This document shows, piece by piece, positions 1 through 5,835 of a DNA stretch of 13,249 bases. Made by a program: the position numbers and the translations under genes. The notes beneath the pieces were generated by a model. That model saw only the letters and a program-made list of their open reading frames with translations, made no database searches and was not told the DNA's origin. Each line of letters opens with the position of its first letter. The stretch's first letter is position 1. Source of the stretch: Betaproteobacteria bacterium. GTDB lineage: Bacteria; Pseudomonadota; Gammaproteobacteria; Burkholderiales; SG8-39. Where the stretch lies: NCBI GenBank assembly GCA_012274205.1, contig JAAOZY010000107.1, forward strand, positions 1 through 13,249. Direction: 5' to 3'.

Positions 1-229
1 CCGCGGCGGCGCCGATGGCCTTCATCGGCTGCACCGGAAACGGCGTGCGGTATTTCCAGCCGGCGAGGATCAGCGCGATGCCGAAGGCCACGAGCACGCC
101 GTTGGCGTCCATTTGCAGGATCGACACATAGGCGGCGACGAAAGGGATCAGGGTTCCCAGATCGCCGAATGCGCCGGCCCACTCGGGCAGGTCGTAGCGG
201 TTCGGCGGGCGCGTGGACTCGTCCTTCAT
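1..229 (-). CDS. MOT1-type molybdate (sulfate-like) transporter, N-terminal part
   Basis: This partial gene reads leftward off the window edge, and its first 76 residues are visible. A hydrophilic start is followed by EWAGAFGDLGTLIPF (residues 16-30), a membrane segment at about 42-57, and PFPVQPMKAIGAAA (63-76). The GDLGTLIPF and PVQPMKAI blocks are signatures of the MOT1 family (MFS_MOT1, related to SulP), which imports molybdate across the inner membrane. The ATG is at 227-229. Its upstream sequence lacks a strong Shine-Dalgarno, but the motif lies at the expected distance from the N-terminus. The gene is divergent from the acyl-CoA dehydrogenase at 415. A molybdenum hydroxylase gene lies in the same window, which fits a cofactor-supply role. 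Family assignment is fairly firm; molybdate rather than sulfate as substrate is inferred. Confidence 0.8.
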   Translation of the reverse strand, partial: MKDESTRPPNRYDLPEWAGAFGDLGTLIPFVAAYVSILQMDANGVLVAFGIALILAGWKYRTPFPVQPMKAIGAAA

Positions 230-294
230 AGACGGGGAATCATACAAGAGTCCGTAGTGCGCAGATAGCGTGCGGCGGACCTATACTGTACTTA

Positions 295-325
295 GAGGTC
301 ATTTCAGAATTACCGAAATGGCCCC
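295..325. promoter_or_regulatory. Inverted repeat in the divergent intergenic region (candidate operator)
   Basis: An 11-base arm (GAGGTCATTTC, 295-305) faces GAAATGGCCCC (315-325) across a 9-base spacer. The inner six pairs, CATTTC/GAAATG, are perfect, and 9 of 11 pair overall. It sits in the 185-base gap between the divergent MOT1 and acyl-CoA dehydrogenase genes. A TATACT (282-287) beside it resembles a -10 box, but no clear -35 box accompanies it. A dimeric regulator site is plausible, and the regulator is unknown. A second, weaker stem (CGAGG 341-345 with CCTCG 356-360, followed by GTTTT) lies closer to the start at 415. Confidence 0.35.
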
Positions 326-414
326 TGATCTAGGGACGCACGAGGGGAGGTATCGCCTCGTTTTGAAATAATCTCTCAATTCAATTTTCCACGTCCTCGG
401 CCAAGGAGACCACA

Positions 415-1653
415 ATGTTCGACCATTTGCTCAATGCGGAGCAGCGCCGCGTCAGGGATGCCGCGCGCGAATTCGTCGATGCGACGCCGCGGCAGCTGAT
501 CCTGGACATGGACGCGGAGAAGATACGCTTTCCCAGGGACTGGCTGCGCGAAGCCGGCACGCGCAATCTGCTCGGCGTGCGCCAGCCCGCCAAGTGGGGC
601 GGGCTGGGGCTGGACTGGGTCGCCTCCTGCGCGATCAGCGAGGAAATCGGCAGCCTGAGCTATGAACTGGCCTGCGTGTTCGGCGTCGGCGCGGACCTGG
701 TGTGCGATGCGATCGTGCTGCATGGTACCGATGCGCAAAAGGAACGCTATGTAAAGCCCCTGCTGCGCGGCGACATGTTCGCCGCCGAATGCCTCACCGA
801 GCCGCGCGGGGGCTCGGATTTTTTCGGCGCGACCTCGACCGCGGAAGACAAGGGCGAATACTTCCTGCTCAATGGCCAGAAGCGCTTCATCGTCGGCGCG
901 GAGGGCGCGGACTATTTCCTGGTCTACGCGCGCACCGATCCTGACCCGGCGGCCGCGCCGCAAAAGCGCATCAGCTGTTTCATCGTCGAACGCGGTCCCG
1001 GTGTCGAAGTCGAGTACCTCTACGGCCTGATGGGCTGCCGCGGCGGCGGCACCGGCCGGCTCGCGTTCCGGGATGTAAAAGTGCCGCGTGAGAATCTGGT
1101 CGGCGCGCAAAACGGCGCCTACCCGGTATTCACCACCATGATGATTCCAGAGCGGCTCGGCACCGCCGCGATGACCGTCGGCCCGGCGCGCGCCGCGCTC
1201 GACATCGCCACGCGCTACAGTTCGAAGCGCAAGGCCTTCGGCGAGACCATCAACCGCTTTCAGGGCGTGAGCTTCCAGGTGGCCGAGGGCGCGATGCTGC
1301 TCGACGCCTGCCGTTCCCTCGTCTACGCCACCGCGCGCGCGGTCGACACCGGCATGGAGATGAACCGGGTGCGGCGCATGGTTTCCGAAACCAAGAAATT
1401 TGTCACCGAGTCGTGCCAGAAAGTAGTGCACAATTCGATGCAGGTGGTCGGTGGCATCGGCTACACCAATGTGTTCCCGCTGGAGCGCATCTACCGCGAT
1501 ATCCGCCTGGCTTCGATCTGGACCGGCACCAACGAGGTGATGGCGAGCATTGTTGCGCACGAGTGGTATCGCGAAACCGCGGCGCGCGGCGGGCGCAACT
1601 ACGCGGCGGACGCGGCCGAGGCGGAAGCGGCGGAAGAAATCAACTACGGTTAG
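415..1653 (+). CDS. Acyl-CoA dehydrogenase, LCAD/IVD-type catalytic glutamate
   Basis: This 412-residue flavoprotein would introduce a 2,3-double bond into an acyl-CoA and pass electrons to ETF. The N-terminal helical domain spans about 1-120. The FAD and substrate beta-domain has ECLTEPRGGSD (125-135) and NGQKRFIVGA (153-162). The C-terminal helical domain has KRKAFGETI (271-279), MQVVGGIGYT (342-351) and IYRDIRLASIWTGTNEV (359-375). At the site of the MCAD catalytic Glu376 there is Thr370. A glutamate is present instead in PERL (Glu246), the position used by isovaleryl-CoA and long-chain acyl-CoA dehydrogenases. AAGGAG at 403-408 sits 6 bases before the ATG and fixes the start. The last 20 residues are an Ala/Glu-rich tail. 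The substrate is unknown. With badI in the window, an alicyclic acyl-CoA is possible, but a short or branched acyl-CoA is equally open. Confidence 0.88.
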   Translation: MFDHLLNAEQRRVRDAAREFVDATPRQLILDMDAEKIRFPRDWLREAGTRNLLGVRQPAKWGGLGLDWVASCAISEEIGSLSYELACVFGVGADLVCDAIVLHGTDAQKERYVKPLLRGDMFAAECLTEPRGGSDFFGATSTAEDKGEYFLLNGQKRFIVGAEGADYFLVYARTDPDPAAAPQKRISCFIVERGPGVEVEYLYGLMGCRGGGTGRLAFRDVKVPRENLVGAQNGAYPVFTTMMIPERLGTAAMTVGPARAALDIATRYSSKRKAFGETINRFQGVSFQVAEGAMLLDACRSLVYATARAVDTGMEMNRVRRMVSETKKFVTESCQKVVHNSMQVVGGIGYTNVFPLERIYRDIRLASIWTGTNEVMASIVAHEWYRETAARGGRNYAADAAEAEAAEEINYG

Positions 1654-1712
1654 GCAGCGCGGTGCAGGAGGAGCGCCAGCCCGGCTTCGGTTGGAACTTG
1701 ATCTTTCTCAAC

Positions 1713-1728
1713 ACCGCGGCAGCGCGGT
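1713..1728 (+). other. Short perfect hairpin in the intergenic gap
   Basis: ACCGCG (1713-1718) and CGCGGT (1723-1728) form a 6-base-pair stem with a GCAG tetraloop. It lies in the 108-base gap between the acyl-CoA dehydrogenase and the small gene at 1762. There is no U-tract after it, so it is unlikely to be an intrinsic terminator. It could be an mRNA-stabilising or processing structure. The rest of the gap shows no clear promoter. Confidence 0.3.
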
Positions 1729-1761
1729 ACGGATAGGCTGGCTGTAACAACGGAGAGCATG

Positions 1762-2049
1762 ATGAGCAAGAGCGAATTCGACATCGTTCGCGCCAAAAGT
1801 CTGGTGCAGGAAATTTCGGCCAACCTCGCCGCGCTGCCCGAGGACAGCGCCAAGTACGCGGAACTGCGTGCGGAGGTGGAGGACCTGAAGCGCATGCTCG
1901 CCGGCACGGAGGTTCATCTGCCGCAGGTCGAAGATCAGATGAAATCCGTGCACAACTCGTTTGACCGCGCGGCGACGGAACTGCGCGCGGACGGCGTGCG
2001 CGTCGGCATGTTCCTGAAGGAAATCGGCCGCATACTCGGCCTGGACTGA
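1762..2049 (+). CDS. Small helical hypothetical protein (95 residues)
   Basis: The product is acidic, soluble and predicted to be almost entirely alpha-helical. Heptad-like stretches occur at about 15-50 (EISANLAALPEDSAKYAELR, then EVEDLKRML), and it ends in FLKEIGRILGLD. There is no signal peptide, membrane segment or cysteine. The layout (LxALPEDS, a helical hairpin, and a final short helix ending in LGLD) is reminiscent of small DUF4404-like coiled-coil proteins, but this is only a resemblance by eye. Two ATGs adjoin at 1759 and 1762. The second is preferred because GGAG (1752-1755) then lies 6 bases upstream rather than 3. It follows the acyl-CoA dehydrogenase on the same strand and converges on the TRAP permease gene. 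Its function is unknown. Confidence 0.7.
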   Translation: MSKSEFDIVRAKSLVQEISANLAALPEDSAKYAELRAEVEDLKRMLAGTEVHLPQVEDQMKSVHNSFDRAATELRADGVRVGMFLKEIGRILGLD

Positions 2050-2096
2050 ACACGGGCGCGGCGAGCGACGCTGCGCCGGATTGCGCAAAGCCGTGT
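2050..2096. other. Imperfect inverted repeat between convergent genes
   Basis: ACACGG (2050-2055) can pair with CCGTGT (2091-2096), enclosing smaller GC-rich pairings such as GCGC/GCGC and AGC/GCT. The element fills the 46-base space between the convergent small gene and TRAP permease gene. No U-tract follows on either strand. It may assist termination in both directions, but the evidence is weak. Confidence 0.2.
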
Positions 2097-4678
2097 CAGC
2101 CCGGCGCGGCCGCGCTACGCGGAGCGGGATCTGCGCCCGCGCGGCGCCGCTGCAGCCACGCGACTGCCGCGAGCAGCAACAGCGCCGGGATGTACATCCA
2201 TGCCTGTGAGGGGCGCGGCAACTCGGTCTCGATGCCGGAGACCATGAAGCCTTGCTCGAAGCCCGCCTTGTCCGCGGCGCTGTGCAGCGATACCGCGGCA
2301 ATCTGCATGCCGGCGGGCACGTTCATGATAGTCACGCCGGACTTGGAAATGCGCTGCGCAGCCGAGCCTGTGCCCGCAAGAGGAAGCAGCACGGTCTTCT
2401 TCAGCTCCTTGCCTTCGATGGTCGTTCCTTCGATGCGCAGGCGCAGGCCGCCACCGGGCGGCGCCGCATTCGCCAGTTCCGTCAGCTTTTGCGGCGGCAT
2501 CAGTTCGTATTTCGCGAATGCGTAATCGAGGAAGAAATCGGGCCGCAGCAACGTGAACGTCACCAGCAGCATCGCCACCGACTCGTACCAGCGACTGCGC
2601 GCGAGGAACCAGCCCTGGGTCCCCGCCGCAAATACCAGCATCGCGGTGACCGCGGTGGCGACCGTAAGCACCAGATGGGGGAAGGAGTGCACGTTGATCA
2701 GCAGCAGTTCGTTATTGAAAATGAACATGAACGGCAGGATGCCGGTGCGAATGCTGTACCAGAACGCGGTGAAGCCGGTCTTGAAAAAATCGGCGCGCGA
2801 AATCGCGGCCGCGGCGAAGGACGCAAGCCCGACCGGCGGGGTCACGTCGGCCATCAGCCCGAAATAGAATACGAACATGTGCACGGCCACCAGCGGCACG
2901 ACCAGGCCGGACTGCGCGCCGAGTTCGACCACGACCGGCGCCATCAGCGTCGATACCACGATATAGCTCGCGGTGGTCGGCATGCCCATGCCGAGGATCA
3001 GGCAGATCACGGCCACCAGTATCAGCATCAGGACCAGGTTCCCCGCGGAAATCGATTCGACCAGATCGGTCATGACCAGGCCGAAGCCGGTGAGCGACAC
3101 CGTACCGACCACGATGCCGGCGGCGGCGGTCGCAATGGCGATCCCGATCATGTTGCGCGCGCCGCCGCTCAGCCCGTCGATGAGATCGACCCAGCCTTCG
3201 CGCAGTCGCGCGAGCGGCGCGGGCTGTTTGCGGAACATGGCAATCAGCGGTTTCTGCGTGAGCACAATCGCTATGAGCAATGCGGTGGCGTAGAAAGCCG
3301 ACAGCCCCGGCGACAGCTGTTCAACCATCAGCACCCAGATCAGCAGCACCACCGGCAGCAGGTAATGCAGGCCGGCGAGCAGCGTTTCCTTCAGCGCCGG
3401 CAGTTCGATCACGTCGGCGTCCGGATCGTCGACGACGAGGTCGGGCTCGGCCGCGACGATGCGCAACAGGCCGACGTAGGCAACGGCGATCAGGCCGAGC
3501 ACGATCCAGATGGCGCCCGCACCCGCGATGCCCTTGATCCAGCCCAGACCGTAGTAAATTACGTTGGCCAGAACCACCATCGCACACAGCGTCATCAGCA
3601 TGCCGGCCAGGCGTCCCAAAGTCGAAGTGCCCGGCCGCCGCGGCAGGCCGTGGATGCCGGCTTTGCAGGCTTCGAGATGCACGATATAGAACAGCGCAAT
3701 GTACGAAATCACCGCCGGCAGCGCCGCATTCTTGCAGATCTCCGCGTAAGACACACCCACGTACTCGGCCATCAGGAACGCCGCCGCCCCCATCACCGGG
3801 GGCATGATCTGGCCGTCGACCCCGGCCGCCACTTCGATGGCGCCGGCCTTTTCCGCGGTATAGCCGACGCGCTTCATCAGCGGAATGGTGAAGGTGCCGC
3901 AGGTGACCACATTGGCCACCGATGAGCCGGAGATCATGCCCATCATTCCGGACGAGACGACCGCGGCCTTGGCCGGTCCGCCACGCATATGGCCGAGGAA
4001 CGCGAACGCGACCTTGATGAAGTAATTCCCGGCGCCGGCTTTTTCGAGCAGCGAGCCGAACAGCACGAACAGGAAGATATAGCTCGAGGACACGCCGATG
4101 GCGACGCCGTAGACGCCCTCGGTCGACAGCCAGTAATGCGATACGGCCTTGGACAGCGACACGCCCTTGTGCGCAACGATATCGGGCATCCATGGGCCGG
4201 CGAAGGAATAACCGAGCATCAGCACCGCGATGATCGCGAGCGGCGGGCCGACCACGCGCCGCGTCGCCTCGATCAGCAGCAGCATGCCGACGATCGCGGT
4301 CGCGAAATCGATCGGCGTCGGCTCGCCCGGGCGCGTCGCGAGCTCGCGGCTGAACAGGAACAGGTAGGCGGAGCAGAACGCCGCCGCGAGCGCAAACAAC
4401 CAGTCATAGGCCGGAATACGCTCGCGTGCGGAGTATTTGCCGAAGGGATACGCGAGATAGGCGGCAAACAGGCCAAACGCCAGATGCAGCGCCCGCATCT
4501 GCGTATCGTTGAGGACGAAAACGCCGAACGTGAACGGAAATGGCGACGCATACCACAGTTGCAGCAGCGACCAAAGGAGACACGTCGACGCCAGAACCAG
4601 GCGCGCCGTCCCGACGGGCTTGCGCCCGCCGAGGTCGGCTTGCGCGACCAGTTCGCGAACGTCGACGTCCTGGGTCAC
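2096..4678 (-). CDS. TRAP transporter permease, fused DctQM with DUF3394 tail (TAXI type)
   Basis: This 860-residue inner-membrane permease is the transport half of a tripartite ATP-independent system that uses an ion gradient to import an organic acid. The N-terminal DctQ-like part has about four membrane segments (24-46, 61-80, 92-110, 123-137). It is followed by a DctM-like part (about 140-660). Characteristic DctM blocks are GSSVANVVTCGTFTIPLMK (251-269), GMGMPTTASYI (563-573) and ADVTPPVGLASF (610-621). After about 690 comes the soluble DUF3394 region (PDFFLDYAFAKYELMPP, 713-729; then a PDZ-like DKAGFEQG, 803-810), closed by a last membrane helix (826-843). The start is GTG, overlapping the TGA of the binding-protein gene as GTGA. 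An AAGGG inside the last codons of that gene acts as the ribosome site, so translation is coupled. Transport role is firm; the substrate is unknown. Confidence 0.92.
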   Translation of the reverse strand: MTQDVDVRELVAQADLGGRKPVGTARLVLASTCLLWSLLQLWYASPFPFTFGVFVLNDTQMRALHLAFGLFAAYLAYPFGKYSARERIPAYDWLFALAAAFCSAYLFLFSRELATRPGEPTPIDFATAIVGMLLLIEATRRVVGPPLAIIAVLMLGYSFAGPWMPDIVAHKGVSLSKAVSHYWLSTEGVYGVAIGVSSSYIFLFVLFGSLLEKAGAGNYFIKVAFAFLGHMRGGPAKAAVVSSGMMGMISGSSVANVVTCGTFTIPLMKRVGYTAEKAGAIEVAAGVDGQIMPPVMGAAAFLMAEYVGVSYAEICKNAALPAVISYIALFYIVHLEACKAGIHGLPRRPGTSTLGRLAGMLMTLCAMVVLANVIYYGLGWIKGIAGAGAIWIVLGLIAVAYVGLLRIVAAEPDLVVDDPDADVIELPALKETLLAGLHYLLPVVLLIWVLMVEQLSPGLSAFYATALLIAIVLTQKPLIAMFRKQPAPLARLREGWVDLIDGLSGGARNMIGIAIATAAAGIVVGTVSLTGFGLVMTDLVESISAGNLVLMLILVAVICLILGMGMPTTASYIVVSTLMAPVVVELGAQSGLVVPLVAVHMFVFYFGLMADVTPPVGLASFAAAAISRADFFKTGFTAFWYSIRTGILPFMFIFNNELLLINVHSFPHLVLTVATAVTAMLVFAAGTQGWFLARSRWYESVAMLLVTFTLLRPDFFLDYAFAKYELMPPQKLTELANAAPPGGGLRLRIEGTTIEGKELKKTVLLPLAGTGSAAQRISKSGVTIMNVPAGMQIAAVSLHSAADKAGFEQGFMVSGIETELPRPSQAWMYIPALLLLAAVAWLQRRRAGADPAPRSAAAPG

Positions 4679-5664
4679 TTGATCCAGCCCTTCTCACGGT
4701 AGTAGCGCGCCGCACCTTCATGCAGCGGCGCCGACAGGCCGTCGTGCACCATGCTTTTTGGGTCCAGATGCGCGAAAGCCGGATGCAGTTTCTTGAATTC
4801 GTCGAAGTTGTCGAACACCGCCTTAGTCACGAGGTAGACCATGTCCGCCGGCACTTTGGCCGACGTCACTATGGTAGCGAGTACGCCGTAAGTCTTCGTC
4901 GGCTCCGGGTTGTTCGCATACAGACCGCCCGGAATCGTGGCATAGGCGTAATAGGGGCTCTTCTTCACCAGGGCGTCTATTGCCGGACCGGTCAGCGGCA
5001 CGAGTTTCGCGCCACAGGTTGTCGTCGGATCCTGAATGTTTGCAGAAGGATGGCCGACGCCGTAAAAGAAGCCGTCGATCTTGTTGTCGCACAATGCCGG
5101 CCCGTGCTCGTCGGCCTTGAGCTCCGACGCCAGCGAGAAGTCCGACATCTTCATGTTCATTGCGACCAGTAGTTCTTCCATCGCCGAGCGGGTGCCCGAG
5201 CCGGGATTGCCGACGTTCATGCGCTTGCCCTTGAAGTCGGCGAAGCCCTTGATATTGGCTTCCTTGCGCGCAAGCACGGTGAACGGCTCTGGATGGACCG
5301 ACATCACCGCGCGCAAATCGCCGTATGGCTCCTTGAACGGACCGGTGCCTTTGTAACTCTGGTACTGCACATCGGATTGGGCCAGGCCGAAATCGAGCTC
5401 GCCCGCCTTGATGGTATTCACGTTGTACACCGAGCCGCCGGTCGATTCGACCGAGCAGCGGTAGCCAGTCTTGGCGCGGTCCTTGTTGACCAGGCGGCAG
5501 ATGGCGCCGCCGACCGCGTAATACACGCCGGTGATGCCACCGGTGCCGATGGTAATGAATTTCTGCTGCGCCATGGCGGCCGATGGCAACATCAGCGCGC
5601 CGGCTATGCTTGCGCCCGCGGCGAGCGCTGCGGCCGTTTTGCTACGACTAAAGCTCTTTATCAT
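4675..5664 (-). CDS. TAXI-family TRAP transporter solute-binding protein
   Basis: This 329-residue periplasmic receptor delivers substrate to the fused permease encoded directly downstream. A Sec signal peptide is clear: basic MIKSFSRSK, a hydrophobic core at 11-29, and AMA (30-32) before QQ. The mature start, KFITIGTGGITGVYYAVGG (35-53), is the hallmark of the TAXI (TRAP-associated extracytoplasmic immunogenic) family. VESTGGSVYNV (72-82), ELDFGLAQSD (89-98) and NPGSGTRSAME (153-163) are further family blocks of the binding cleft. Length is typical. AAGGAG lies 8 bases before the ATG at 5664. The gene is the first after the 171-base gap behind the molybdenum hydroxylase. Known or proposed TAXI ligands include glutamate and other organic acids. 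The neighbours suggest an aromatic, alicyclic or 2-oxo acid here, which is inference. Confidence 0.93.
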   Translation of the reverse strand: MIKSFSRSKTAAALAAGASIAGALMLPSAAMAQQKFITIGTGGITGVYYAVGGAICRLVNKDRAKTGYRCSVESTGGSVYNVNTIKAGELDFGLAQSDVQYQSYKGTGPFKEPYGDLRAVMSVHPEPFTVLARKEANIKGFADFKGKRMNVGNPGSGTRSAMEELLVAMNMKMSDFSLASELKADEHGPALCDNKIDGFFYGVGHPSANIQDPTTTCGAKLVPLTGPAIDALVKKSPYYAYATIPGGLYANNPEPTKTYGVLATIVTSAKVPADMVYLVTKAVFDNFDEFKKLHPAFAHLDPKSMVHDGLSAPLHEGAARYYREKGWIK

Positions 5665-5733
5665 GGTGAGTCTCCTTGGTTGGATGCATCAACAAGTCCT
5701 CCGGCCAAACGCTGCGGCCACCCTTACCCAGAC

Positions 5734-5754
5734 AGCCCGCATCGCTGGCGGGCT
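5734..5754 (-). terminator. Strong hairpin in the gap after the molybdenum hydroxylase gene
   Basis: AGCCCGC (5734-5740) and GCGGGCT (5748-5754) form a perfect 7-base-pair stem with a 7-base loop. It lies in the 171-base gap between the hydroxylase gene and the TAXI gene. No U-tract follows on the minus strand, so it is not a textbook intrinsic terminator. It could lower read-through, or act as a processing or stability element that sets binding-protein expression apart from the enzymes. No convincing separate promoter for the TAXI gene was found in the gap. Confidence 0.35.
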
Positions 5755-5835
5755 CCTTGCGCAAGTCTTGACTACTTCGCGCGCGACGCCGCAATCGACG
5801 CGTCGAGCGCCGCGGCGAGGCGCGCGACGATCAAA

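Noticed and set aside
341..364. Terminator-like stem (CGAGG/CCTCG then TTTT) before the acyl-CoA dehydrogenase gene
   Set aside because: The stem has only five pairs with a 10-base loop and is followed by a short, mixed T-run. It is too weak to call.
376..1560. 394-codon minus-strand frame opposite the first acyl-CoA dehydrogenase
   Set aside because: It has no recognisable domain and a composition typical of antisense GC-rich frames.
2252..3925. 557-codon plus-strand frame opposite the TRAP permease
   Set aside because: It is Arg/His/Gln-rich and without motifs. The opposite strand encodes a clear membrane protein with DctM signatures.
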